64,000 nt of DNA, from positions 744,001-808,000 of the forward strand of contig JALUTQ010000041.1 of assembly GCA_032718865.1 (NCBI GenBank), written 5' to 3'. Shown piece after piece: positions 44,001-53,500 of the stretch. The stretch is from Tilletia caries (Eukaryota; Basidiomycota; Exobasidiomycetes; Tilletiales; Tilletiaceae). The notes under the pieces were generated by a model. It was not told the origin of the DNA and searched no databases. It saw only the letters and a list, made by a program, of their open reading frames with translations. The translations under genes were made by a program, and so were the position numbers. The first letter of the stretch is position 1, and every line of letters starts with the position of its first letter.

Positions 44001-46603
44001 TTTGCAGAGCTGGTACGGGCGAAACCGCCAGTGACACGGAGGGGGGGAAAGGAGCGAGAGGCGGCAGAAGCAAATGTGGAAAAGAGCCAAGACCCTGCCC
44101 GAAGCGCCGCGGCGGTTGTGTGGCCACCGGGACGAAGGTTCTCGGAGGATTGGGTCGCGCCGAGAGCAGAACGCCATCGAAGGAGAAGGGAGGGCAGGCG
44201 TCGCGCGGCGTCAGGCTCACGGATATTAAGCTGGTCGAGGTCGCGTTGCGCGGTCACCAAATCATGCCGGGCTGCCAGCTGTTCCTGACCGATTGATCGA
44301 GCGAGAGGTTGCAAAAAGGCAAGGAGAGAGATGTGAAACAAATTCCAGCTGGTGGAGGGAGAGAGGATGGAGGGGTCAACAGGAGGGTTGTAGCAGCGAG
44401 CGAAAGCCTCGAGAGCGGGAAGGAAATTTGGATTGTCCCATAGACCGGGGTGTAGTGACCAGGGGCGGCGGGACGCGTAGAGGTGGGACTCGAGAGGGGG
44501 GGAGGATTGGGACGGATCGGTATTGCAGCCTGTTAGGAGGAACGAGACACCAACTGCGCGGTGATCAGAGGAGGTGCTGAGGACAGTGGTGGAGTAGACG
44601 AGTGGCAGCAGGGCGGGGGAACCCCAAATGCTGTCGAGGCGTCGAGCGGAAGTGTGGGAAGTCCCGTCGGCACGCGTAACCGTGCGCGCATACGTCCAAG
44701 AAACGTCGTCGGGGCGAAGCAGGCGGAACAAATCGACCGTTTCGGAAGGCGCAATGGCCGCAGCAGGGAAGCACCATGGGATGCGCGTCGGAGTACCTGT
44801 TAGGGAGTCGAGAAGGGGGTCAGGAACAGAGTTCCAGTCAGCAGCAATAATAATGGGGGTGTTCGCGGGCGTAGAAAAGCGCCGAATGGCATCACAAATG
44901 GGGGTCCAGGCGGCGGGGTCAAACGGTCCGTGGATCGACCAAACAGCGAGGTGGGGGGAGTGGGCAAAGACAGGATCGGTGCTGGTGAGAAGTGCAAATG
45001 TCCAGCGATCTCCAAACCCATACCGGGAGAGCTGGAGGGTAGGGTCGCGCACAATAATGCCAGTGTCGCGGCCAAGAAGAGCTCGGAAAGGGGGGGCTGA
45101 GGACACACGGAGTGCATCTTGTAGGGCCTTGGAGTCGTTCCAGGCAACTGTGGAGCTGAGGTGGCATTCTTGGAGGCAAATGACGTTAGCGGTGGTGAGA
45201 AGATGTGAGGAGGCACGGCTGATCTCGAACAAACGGGCGCGCAAGCCCCCGGCTCCGCAATTCAGAGACACCACGGAGAAGGAAGAAGATGGTGATGAAG
45301 TTGGATTCAGGCGAAGCGGAGGAGCGGAAGGAGAGACAGTGGGACGGGCTGAGGAGGTAGAAGATGAGCGAGGGGGAGGGGTGGAGGAGGAGGAGGGCAC
45401 AGAAGACTGGGAATTGGAGGGCGACAATGATGATGATGAAGGAGGCGGGGCTGAGGGGGCAGAGGAGCGGCCCGAAGGAGAAGTGCTGCGTAATTTCCAG
45501 CCGGAGGAGGGTGATGTAAAGAGAAGGAGGGGAAGAAAGAGGAGAGAGAAGAAAGGGGGAAGGGAAGGAGGTTGAAATGGAGGTTCTGAACCGAGCCAAG
45601 AGCGGTGTGAGAGAGGGGAGAGGAGCGAACAGAAGGAAGCGTGAGGGTGGAGTCTTGAGCCAGAGATGGTGATGAGGAGCAGCTGGTGGCGTAGATCTGG
45701 TCGAGCGGGAGGGAAGAGAGCAAAACGAGGGGTCGAGGTGCGTGGTCCAGAGGCTGGGGCGGAGAAAGTAGTCGGGTCGAGTTGAGTGACCATGGTGTGG
45801 ATATTGACAAAAGCCGTGGCAGGGGGAGTTGGAGTCGGATCCAAACATGTGCAACTGCCAGGGAAGGGCAGGAGAGGATGAGAGTCAGATGGGACCAGCT
45901 GGAGGGAGGAGGATGGGGAGGACATACACCAGACGGGAAAAGTCGTGCGAGAGGTGAAGAGATTGATACTGGCGTTGTGGTAGGCGCGGGGAACAATCAA
46001 GATGAAGAGCGCAAGTCGAGAAGGAGAGGACCGAGGCAACGAGACGAGCTGAGTGGTGGTGGGGAGACTGTTTTGGGTTTTGTTGTTGTTGGTGGTGATG
46101 GCGGTGTCGTTGTGCGCCGTGCCGATGGAAGTCTGGGGCGCCAGGGGCGGGTTGTACGAAAAGGGAACAAAAGAGGCAGCCGGTGTATCTAGGTGATCAC
46201 TGTGCAACGGGGAGAGAAAGAGGGCAGTGTCAGGGAGGCGCGGCTTGGGCAGCAGCAGGAGTATGATGCGAGGAAACGTACAGTCATCGGCAGTGCTGTC
46301 AGTTGGTGGTGTCCGGTGACTTCGAGCGCGGTCGCTTGTGGTTGCGCTTGGGCGTGCTGGGCCCGCTACCTGGAGGTGGGTTGCGAGAGACGCCGCCTTG
46401 TGGAGTGAGGAAAGCTTGTTGGTAGTGCGTGCGGTTGCCGTGGGAGGCACCACGACCGCGGCCCCGCCCTTGGTGAGCGCCGCGGGAGGCGTTTGAGCTG
46501 GAGGGAGTGGAGGGCCCAGCAACCGGGACGCTCGGCGCGGAGGTGGAGGGGCGTTTTTCCGGAGTGCTGGTGGAAGGGACAGGGCCCGCCGGCTCGTACT
46601 CAA
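41069..46603 (-). CDS. Non-LTR retrotransposon ORF2, Tad clade (endonuclease-reverse transcriptase)
   Basis: One unbroken minus-strand frame of 1,844 codons. About residues 440-690 are an apurinic-type endonuclease (FSVVSLNCGAGG, ICLQECHL, IIIAADWNSVPD, STSSDHRAVGVSF). The reverse transcriptase follows with AFLPGRRSALVAG, IISLDQRKAYDRV, LLCGVLQGDPSS and the catalytic FADD near residue 1158. The C-terminus has a Cys/His cluster (CPRGCDSDDGMSHGYFAC), as in Tad-type LINEs. The first roughly 440 codons are Pro/Ser/Thr-rich and overlap ORF1; the real start may be one of the later Met codons (near 45925 or 45790). The protein nicks target DNA and copies its RNA into the site. The long intact frame, in contrast to the decayed neighbours, points to recent insertion. 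Confidence 0.93.
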   Translation of the reverse strand: MSTSRRALSLPPALRKNAPPPPRRASRLLGPPLPPAQTPPAALTKGGAAVVVPPTATARTTNKLSSLHKAASLATHLQVAGPARPSATTSDRARSHRTPPTDSTADDCTFPRIILLLLPKPRLPDTALFLSPLHSDHLDTPAASFVPFSYNPPLAPQTSIGTAHNDTAITTNNNKTQNSLPTTTQLVSLPRSSPSRLALFILIVPRAYHNASINLFTSRTTFPVWCMSSPSSSLQLVPSDSHPLLPFPGSCTCLDPTPTPPATAFVNIHTMVTQLDPTTFSAPASGPRTSTPRFALFPPARPDLRHQLLLITISGSRLHPHASFCSLLSPLSHRSWLGSEPPFQPPSLPPFFSLLFLPLLLFTSPSSGWKLRSTSPSGRSSAPSAPPPSSSSLSPSNSQSSVPSSSSTPPPRSSSTSSARPTVSPSAPPLRLNPTSSPSSSFSVVSLNCGAGGLRARLFEISRASSHLLTTANVICLQECHLSSTVAWNDSKALQDALRVSSAPPFRALLGRDTGIIVRDPTLQLSRYGFGDRWTFALLTSTDPVFAHSPHLAVWSIHGPFDPAAWTPICDAIRRFSTPANTPIIIAADWNSVPDPLLDSLTGTPTRIPWCFPAAAIAPSETVDLFRLLRPDDVSWTYARTVTRADGTSHTSARRLDSIWGSPALLPLVYSTTVLSTSSDHRAVGVSFLLTGCNTDPSQSSPPLESHLYASRRPWSLHPGLWDNPNFLPALEAFARCYNPPVDPSILSPSTSWNLFHISLLAFLQPLARSIGQEQLAARHDLVTAQRDLDQLNIREPDAARRLPSLLLRWRSALGATQSSENLRPGGHTTAAALRAGSWLFSTFASAASRSFPPLRVTGGFARTSSAKLAALSDFYSSLFSARPAPSLPDSSLLLRSIQLRLDEPATRALNTPFSLEEVFHALRSANRHSSAGPDGITYRVYLATFSAAGPRLQDLANFLGSSPIWPVSARTILLPKAGDPSDIANYRPITITNACVRVISRLVSSRLLRFGSQLLPWTQAAFLPGRRSALVAGVIHGLSDLLLLPPSPLTPPAFFIISLDQRKAYDRVLRTWLFAVLRTVNFPPLLLGVLKALYSQPSTRISALGSMGPVIDLLCGVLQGDPSSCFLYNLSLQPLFDLLLTLGIGVDIPHLGLLSALAFADDCLLFVEASSRGLTQLATLFSCLGSYSAAAGAALNLGKSSFWLLGTPSATNRPFADQISSALSAYGLAHAGSAGPSSHLGHPLPSADASSPHPHTLLFSRLSSIKVRGACFRTMGVDVLSRVTNTNKYLGARLWHTIAVGPLPYSFASLYFDAVNSYIQGASSVLLSQSFLTRPISHGGLNLIDPDAMASALSVSFLRRYLLEPDQIGGWLRAGLTTYLAYRHGVPPAVLLIRTGKAFGRLRHWSTRNDGFLGRLTHALAHVDLGIHESWVSLPAQALLTLPWLWLLPKPSSPQPPLVSKVKSQKLIADGWLTWGDILWQAAVPMGWRAQFQSHPLGPPAGRSVTLNSLRSPFSQKRYPAGPAITELWNSLWAATPPSVRSCLSLWGSSASATFVPLLDRSAPSSHGWVPARQDPHASAFPWHLLTVYGCSLPAASTASVRRSLQKRRGPKQPKWDTFSFTSPAVATLFWTKFWLEHARLPLSPLIRATSTLVLNRIAWSFHEKLADASISRRCPRGCDSDDGMSHGYFACPAAQEVWCACSPILILLGIAPPLAFSPATLLPASGVPAAFRPRFALWRSCVLRVLYVCRHDAGIRGREAGAPPVFAFTASTDPLSSAASILAELLTAAWLRVLRLPDTTRPAAVAAFGKRWASGGSFVQLTDTRIDFTAVSDELMFPPSIH

Positions 46604-46775
46604 AGGCGTCTTCCTGGTCAGGAGCGGCGGCGTTGCCGTCTTCGTTGCGGGTCTGGTTGAAGGGATTTCGGGGACACTGGACGCCGCAGTGACCCCAACG
46701 GCTGCATACTGCGCAAGGGATGGTGGGGTTCTGCCACGAAGAGCTGGTGTGGAAGAGGAAGACTCGGCCGAGTAC
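46299..46775 (-). CDS. LINE ORF1 (Gag-like, CCHC zinc knuckle), 5' end cut by a MITE
   Basis: This minus-strand frame carries a zinc knuckle, CAVCSRWGHCGVQC (C-X2-C-X4-H-X4-C), then a Pro/Ser-rich and Gly/Arg-rich tail ending in a basic KRNHKRPRSKSP segment. It overlaps the start of ORF2 in another frame, as in Tad elements. The frame runs into the 595-bp MITE at 46776. If the MITE and one copy of its target duplication are ignored, the frame stays open upstream to about 47535, but that upstream sequence looks repetitive and may not belong to ORF1. Role: RNA binding in the retrotransposition particle (family knowledge). Confidence 0.7.
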   Translation of the reverse strand, partial: VLGRVFLFHTSSSWQNPTIPCAVCSRWGHCGVQCPRNPFNQTRNEDGNAAAPDQEDAFEYEPAGPVPSTSTPEKRPSTSAPSVPVAGPSTPSSSNASRGAHQGRGRGRGASHGNRTHYQQAFLTPQGGVSRNPPPGSGPSTPKRNHKRPRSKSPDTTN

Positions 46776-47370
46776 GAGGTTTATCACAGGATGGTACGGT
46801 ATTTTGATTTTAATCCCAGGATGGTACGCCCTCCAAAATTATCACAGGATGGTACGCTGTGAAAATTATTTTTGCCTATCCTCACTGCCTGCCGAAAGAA
46901 TCTCTCAAGGTATGCAAAATTACTGACTCCCTCCCCTCTCCCCGCTCAGAATGGAATCTTCTAGAAACAGTTCAGCTCTCATAGAGCGCGGCGTGCGCCC
47001 TCTGAAAGACGTAGATTCGGCCTGAGGACTTGCTATTGCAAACTGGAGAGTACCATACATATTGACATTGAACACTCTGACTGTAAGACGTGTAATTCCG
47101 TAAATAAAGGCCTATAACGTCTCTGACGGCCCTAGACGAGGTATAACTCTCGTCGGTGGGCACCCAGCCCGGCATAAGCCTGCGGAGATGCCAATGCTAC
47201 ACAATCTTGAGAGACTAAGTATCATCCTTGACGTTGAGGAGTGAGGACGTGGACGGGAGTGAGGAGATTGGGAGAATCAATTTTGCCAGTGTACCATCCT
47301 GTGATATTTTTGCTTTCCGTACCATCCTGGGATAAAAAGCATAATACCGTACCATCCTGTGATAAACCTC
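46776..47370. mobile_element. 595-bp MITE with long inverted repeats and 9-bp target duplication
   Basis: The ends are GAGGTTTATCACAGGATGG and its inverse, and the inverted similarity extends about 90-100 bases. Each arm holds three copies of a 16-base unit (ATCACAGGATGGTACG, ATCCCAGGATGGTACG, ATCACAGGATGGTAC). The perfect direct repeat GCCGAGTAC flanks it (46767-46775 and 47371-47379). No coding capacity. Nine-base duplication with long inverted repeats suggests mobilisation by a Mutator-like transposase; that assignment is inference. It has landed in or next to LINE ORF1. Confidence 0.9.
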
Positions 47371-47379
47371 GCCGAGTAC

Positions 47380-48045
47380 TCCAGAGTGACTCGGAGTCTG
47401 AGTGGAGACAACTTCCCTCAGAGGCACTCCCGAGTATTTTCTGCGGTCTTCGGGAGCACTCCGGAGCAGAATTCTCTGGAATGCTCCAGAGCAATACTCC
47501 CGAGTATCATGGGAGTGATCTGGACAGCATGACATGGAGCAAATTGGGAATTCCCAGCGTCGCAGAAAGGTGCTGCGAGGTGGGCGATGAGATTCCAGCG
47601 ATAAAATGAAATAAAAAAAAAAGATTTAAACAAAAAAAAGTTTGACATCTGTGAGACGCGAACCCCAGACCTGAGGCTTTTTTAGTCACATACCATAGCC
47701 TCTATACGATCGGGGGTTTTCATCATTAATCAATTTTGGAATGTAAATTATATACCACTGCTGCCAAAACTTTTGTTGCTCAAGAGTCGGAAACAATGAA
47801 ATGCGTGCATGGAATTGAGTCGCACGCAGCGGAGAGGACAGAATACCCAGACGAAGTCAAGCCTGTTGCAGTCGCAAATTTCTCGAGCGCTCTCACTGTG
47901 CTCCGGAGCCTGGGGTTCCCGAATACTCCGGAGCCATGCTCAGGAAACACTCGCGAGAAGTTATTCGGGAATATATTTCTGAGACTCTGTGTAACCCTTC
48001 CCGAGCTATTTTCGCCGGAGTATCTCCCGAGAACTCGACCTCATT
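47380..48045. repeat. Region with clustered CTCC(G/C)GAG palindromes around a tRNA-like core
   Basis: Short palindromic motifs of the type ACTCCGGAG, CTCCCGAG and TATTCGGGA recur about ten times in two clusters (47375-47520 and 47885-48030). Between them, on the minus strand at 47640-47712, is a stretch resembling Pol III A and B boxes (TATAGAGGCTATGG and GGGTTCGCGTCT) followed by a T8 run. The cloverleaf stems do not pair well, so I do not call a tRNA gene. It may be a tRNA-derived SINE or another small element. Confidence 0.45.
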
Positions 48046-49267
48046 TGGCGGTGTAGCCCAGGCTGCCCTGCGGGCGGAGGCGATTCCCTTTGCACACAGC
48101 GGGTCTGCAATGCACGTGGCTCTTATGTGTCTCGTTCTCTGTCTCATTGGAACAAGTGTACTCACTCAAAGTGGTGTAAGTTATTGAACGGGCAAGATAG
48201 CTGTGAAATTGCTATCGGAAGCCGACCCGACTGGCCGAAGTGCGCGCGCTAGGGCGGGCGGGAGAAGCCAAACATGTGGCTAGGCCTATATACACTCGAG
48301 AGCTACAGAGGATTAGGGGAAAGGTATTGACCGTGAGGGGACGTGTTGCTATGAATGGCTGTTTTCGAGTGCTAAAGTCGGAACGGATTCGGTTCTGTCG
48401 TGAAAGTGAAGTTGCGATGCGATGCGGGAGCGATGCGATGGGGAAGAAGCAGAGGACTGGGATGGGGTGCGATGGTGAGGAAGCAGAGGGCTGAGATGGA
48501 GAGCGTTTTTTGGTCTATGTGGGCCGCATGTTTGGCCTAGGGAGTGGTGGGTGGGAAAGAGAAAATGAGAGAGGTTGAGAACGAGATCTTGTTGTCGGGC
48601 GAGGAGGACCGAGAAGAGCTGGTGGTGAGGGGGAGGAAGAAGGTCGACGCGTCAGTGTTGGGTTCTCACCTCGCGACGTGTTCTTCTCGGCTCTCGGCCC
48701 GACACGGAGAGCTTCGGCGATTGCGAGAGCCCGCGGCAAAGCCGTACTCCTGCCTTGCAGGCGCGGATTGGCCAAGAGCCGTACAAAAGTCACGTGTGAC
48801 GGAAGGTTCGGGTCAATCACCGGTGGAACACACAACGCCGAGCTCGAGGGCAGCCTGGGGATCTGAGGCTAGTATGGACACCTGCCCCGTGCCCGGCCTT
48901 CTACATACACATCTCAATGGCACCATAAACAGCACGACTAAGATCCACCAGTAGTAGCCGAGGACTCCAGACGAAGGACCGAGCGCGACTCTTCCTAACG
49001 ATAGTATGGTGGTACCTCGCCCCGCCTGCCTAAGTGCTTCCCATCAAAAGGCCAAGATATCAAGATCAATAACAGACAGCCAGGCAGGCAGCCAGGGCTT
49101 ACAATCGCCGATTGCGAAGGGCATGATCTCTCCCTCGTTTTCGTTACGCGTATCTCTTCTGTTTGTCACCTTGTCCGTGTTTCGGCCGAATAGCTTCTTG
49201 TTGCAGTTCATCGTTCATGTCTGTGCCATTCTTTCACAGAGCGTTAGTTGTACATTGGAAGGAGGCA
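48046..49267. other. Intergenic, 1.2 kb
   Basis: No supported gene. It contains a GCGATGCGATG short repeat at about 48412-48445 and the second copy of the GCCCAGGCTGCCCTGCGGGC sequence shared with 27.87 kb. The last part is the 3' flank of the epsilon-COP gene. Confidence 0.4.
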
Positions 49268-50294
49268 TCATGCCGATGCTGCGGTGGGAGCTGATGCGGC
49301 TATGGAAGCGGCTGTGTCGTCGAAGAGCTGTGCTTTCTCGTCGAGGTCACGAATCAGCGTGTGGTCGGGAGCGACGGACCGCAGTTGACTGCGATGAAGG
49401 AAGACGGTAAGGTGTTAGTGGAACTTGGCAGAGATAGAGAGGGGTGTAAGGTCGCCATGAAGATGATACGTACTCAATGTAGGTCTTGGCGGCGTCTGAA
49501 GAGCGGGTGGAAGAGAGATGCCCGGCCAAGGCAGCGCGATTGGCCAAGACCTGTGGATTTTGTGGATCGAGGGAGGCAGCGTCGGCAAGGACCTTGTCTG
49601 CCTCTGCGTACTTGGCCTGGACAGCGAGCGCAGCGGCCTTGCCGACGAGGACCGTGACGAGATTCTTGCTGCCGGCTAGCGAGGGGTTCTGCGCCAGTTC
49701 GTCGTAGACGTAGTACGCCTGTTGAGCTGCCCGTCCGCCTGTGGAGAGACCGAGCCAGGCCTCGATCAGTTGGATCAGGAGCGAGTCATCTGCCCATGCT
49801 CGCGCGGCTTCGTATCGCTCCTGGGCGAGATCCGGCCGGTGGATGGAGAGCAAGATGTGGACGGAGAGCGCGACGGACTCGATTTGGTTGTGCGCGGCGG
49901 AGAGAGTTTCGAGTGCGCCGAGTGCGTCGCCGTCTTTGAACATGGCCGTGGCTGAGCAGATGCGAATGGTTTGGAGCGCGTCGGCCTGTTCGCTATCTGA
50001 TTCCTCAGCCTCCTCGAGCAGTTCGCTGAGGGAGTGGAGGGCCTCTACGTCTTCATCCTGGATGAAGGTGGCGAGCGCGCGCACAGCAGTGATGTCCTTG
50101 TGGTCGGAAGACTCAGGCAGGAGCGCAAGTGCGGCGGCTGGGTTGTTGAGGGCGAGATGGGAGCGCGCTGCGTAGAGGAAGGAGGCGCGTGCCTGCGGGT
50201 CGCTGTCGACAGTCGCTGTGTTGGTGTTGGCTGCGGCGGCGACGCAGCCTTCGTATGCGCCCTGGTAGAAGAGTGACTGTGCCTGGTAGCTCAT
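49268..50294 (-). CDS. SEC28: Coatomer epsilon subunit (epsilon-COP)
   Basis: Minus-strand exons 50294-49474 and 49388-49268, joined in frame by a split GAT codon, give 313 residues. The start at 50294 was chosen because MSYQAQSLFYQGAYEG aligns with the usual beginning of the family (xxLFYxGxYxxC). The TPR-like helical repeats continue through SVALSVHILLSIHRPDLAQERYEAA, LIEAWLGLSTGG, QQAYYVYDELAQNP and LDPQNPQVLANRAAL. It stabilises alpha-COP in the COPI coat for Golgi-to-ER transport. It starts 220 bases from the divergently transcribed isoleucyl-tRNA synthetase gene, so the two share a short promoter region. Ser/Ala-rich C-terminus. Length matches the family (about 290-310 residues). Confidence 0.88.
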
Positions 50295-50514
50295 TGCCTT
50301 CGTTCCTTCGTTCGTTCGTGCGTCGGTGTCGAGATCGATGCCGTCGAGCTCATCCACCGTCCACGTCGAGCTGCACGGGCCAGTGCGTTGGAATGAGTGA
50401 GTGAGAGGGGAGTGAGTGGCAGCCGCATAGCAACAGAAGAACAACAGACTCGCTCACCCGCTAGACACTCAGCTCAAAGCTCAAGGCAAGGCACAGGCAG
50501 CGGACCATCGATCG
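50295..50514. promoter_or_regulatory. Divergent promoter between epsilon-COP and IleRS genes
   Basis: Only 220 bases separate the two start codons. The region contains no TATA box I can recognise and has GTTCGTTCG and CTCGCTCACCCGC repeats. Shared regulation is inferred from the arrangement alone. Confidence 0.5.
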
Positions 50515-53500
50515 ATGGCAGCGACAACGGCGACGATGAGGACGGCCATCCGACGAACGGTCTTCGCGCGGCTCCCGCTGTCTGTACGGCCCGCGCCTGG
50601 AAATGCAAGCTCATGCTCATGTTCATGCTCATGCTCATCCAGACACGCACGACACGCTTCGTCCGCTTCCCCTCCTGCCCACAGTGACGAGCAGCAGCGG
50701 GCAGCAGAGAAGCGCTTCGCCTCGACGCTCTTCCTGCCCAAGACGCCCTTCGACATCAGAGCAAATGCGGCCGTGCGCGAGCCTCACTTCCGTGACAGAA
50801 CCACCACGGCCCTCTACCATTGGCAGCTCAAGAACAACACGGGCCCGCTCTTCATCTTGCATGACGGCCCACCGTACGCGAACGGGTCTCTGCATACAGG
50901 ACACGCGCTCAACAAGATCTTGAAGGACATCGTCAATCGGTACAATGTGCTGGCGGGCAGAAGAGTGCAGTGAGTTTTAATGTACCATGTATGCGCATTC
51001 AAAACCAGGAATATGATCTTCTGATGTCCGGAGCTCCTGCATACAGCTACATGCCAGGCTGGGACTGCCATGGATTACCCATCGAGCTCAAGGCCACACA
51101 ATCGTTGCACAAAGACAGCAAAGCGCCGGAGTCAAGCAGCGATGCGCAGCCCCCGTCAACAGCTTCTCTAGATGCCAAAGCCCTTCAACTCAGAGCAAAG
51201 GCAGCTCAGTTCGCATTGGATACCATCGAAACACAAAAAGCCGAATTCCAGTATTTCGGCATAATGGCAGACTGGAGCAAAGAGAACACGTATAGGACTC
51301 TGGGTGAGCCATCTTATATCACCGCACACACTCTGAATGCTTCATTCCTGCTGATCATGAAAGTGGCGCTCCATAGATCCCGCCTACGAAGCCAACCAGC
51401 TCCAGGTCTTCGGCCAAATGGCACGTTCAGGCCTTATCTTCCGTCAATATAGACCCGTGTACTGGTCCCCCTCCACAAAAACGGCTCTGGCTGAGGCAGA
51501 GCTCGAGTACAATGAGGCGCATCGGTCCCGAAGCGCATACGTCCATTTCAAGCTCGACCACATGGGTCCAGCTCTTCGCGAGGTTCTCGGCGAGGAAGCT
51601 GCAGGAATTCGCGATATCGATCTCGTGGTGTGGACTACGACGCCCTGGACATTACCTGCCAATGCAGTGGGTATTGTCTTGCTTACCATCTGTTAGGGTT
51701 TGATCGCTTACTGAGCCTTCATGTTACGACAGGCAGTTGCGGTGCATCGCGATCTGGAGTATATCCTCGCCCGGACATCCGAACCAGGCGGTCAAAGTCG
51801 TATTCTGCTGATTGGTAACGATCGTCTGGAAGCAATCTCTGAGCTCGGCTTAGGCAGAGTCCCTGCCAAAGGTCAAACACGAGAGACTCTAGGAGGCCTT
51901 GAAGTTGTGGCCACCTTTTCAGGCTCATCTTTGCTCGACTCGACCTATCGGCACCCCTTTCTTCCGAGCACGTCACCATCTCGTCCCATCCTGGCTGCCA
52001 GCTTCGTCACCGCGACCTCAGGAACGGGCCTTGTCCACTGTGCACCCGCACACGGCTCAGACGACTATGAGCTTTGTCGCGATCAGGGCTTGCTCCAGCG
52101 CGAGGGACTATTCTCACCCGTCGATGACAATGGTAGATATACAGCCGAAGTAGGGGAAGAGCGACTGATAGGGCTCGATGTGCTTGGCCCAGGTGGCAGG
52201 GAGGTTATGAAGATCTTGGAGGAGAGAGACGCATTGCTGAGCGAGGTGCCCATCGTGCACAAGTATCCTTATGACTGGCGGTCAAAACAACCGGTCATCA
52301 CCAGGTGAGTCAACATTCTCCGTCCTATCGATAGACGTGCATGCCGTACTCATCATCATCATGGAATCCCGACATTGGACAACCAAAACTAAAGAGCAAC
52401 CTCGCAGTGGTTCGCAAATTTGGACCGGATCAAAGCATCCGCGCTTCAAGCCCTCCAAGCGGTCACTTTCTTCCCACCCACTGGCCGTAATCGTCTAGAA
52501 GCCTTCATCCGCTCCCGTTCAGAGTGGTGCATCTCCCGTCAGCGCGCCTGGGGCGTGCCCCTTCCCGTCCTTTATGACGTCGAGACGGACGAGCCTCTGA
52601 TCACAGACGCAAATGTTGCGCACATCGCTCGTGTACTGGCGGAGCGTGGGACAGACTATTGGTGGTCCGCTGACGTGGACGAGTTCGTCGCTCCTGAACA
52701 TCGAGCGGACGGGAAGACGTGGCGGAAGGGTAGAGATACCGTCGACGTGTGGTTCGACAGCGGCGTATCCTGGGCGCTACTGCGCGGATTACGGCCTCAG
52801 CAGCCTCATGCGGATCTCTACCTAGAGGGCTCTGATCAACACCGCGGCTGGTTTCAATCGTCTCTGCTTACCGCCGTTGCCGTCGCAGAGTCCGCAGGAA
52901 AATCATCGACCGCTTCGGCCCCCTTCGCCCGCATCGCAACGCATGGTTTCGTGGTCGACGAGAAGGGCAAGAAGATGAGCAAGTCGATCGGGAATGTGCT
53001 CTCGCCCCTTACCATCGTGCAGGGGGACCAGAAGCGGGGCTGGCCGGCGTATGGGACTGACGTGCTGAGGTTCTGGGTGGCGAAGAGTGATTACTCGTCT
53101 GACATTCCCATTGGACCGGCTGTCATGAAGAAGGCGGCGGAGGCAATGCGTAAAGTGAGGAATTCGGCTCGGTTCATGCTGGCTAACCTGCCTGCGGGCG
53201 GACTCGGGTCGTCGACTTGGACTAGAACCTCGGAGGACGGTGGGCCACAAGGGGCGGTAGATGCAGACCTTCAAGTTGCATCCATGTCTATGGTGAGTTT
53301 AGCCCTCTGGATTCTCTACTTCTTGTTTTACCATTGCAAAGCCTTACCCAGTTTTGGTTATGAACAGGCGGATCGATATATCTTGCTCGAGCTTTACCGA
53401 CTCGAGCGATCCTGCCGGGACGCGTACGAGGCGTATGACTTTGCTCAAGGTGAGAGGGAGGATTCTTTCGTTCATCACTTCCTGCATATCCTTTCCTTTG

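Noticed and set aside
44628..45575. Long plus-strand open frame antisense to the LINE
   Set aside because: Low-complexity Arg/Glu/Gly-rich mirror of the Pro/Ser-rich LINE frame with no recognisable domain.
47640..47712. Possible tRNA gene on the minus strand
   Set aside because: A- and B-box-like sequences and a T8 run are present, but the acceptor and T stems do not pair and the anticodon arm is weak.
48544..48954. 136-codon plus-strand frame and its antisense partner
   Set aside because: No start or splice context, no domain, and both strands are equally open because of composition.
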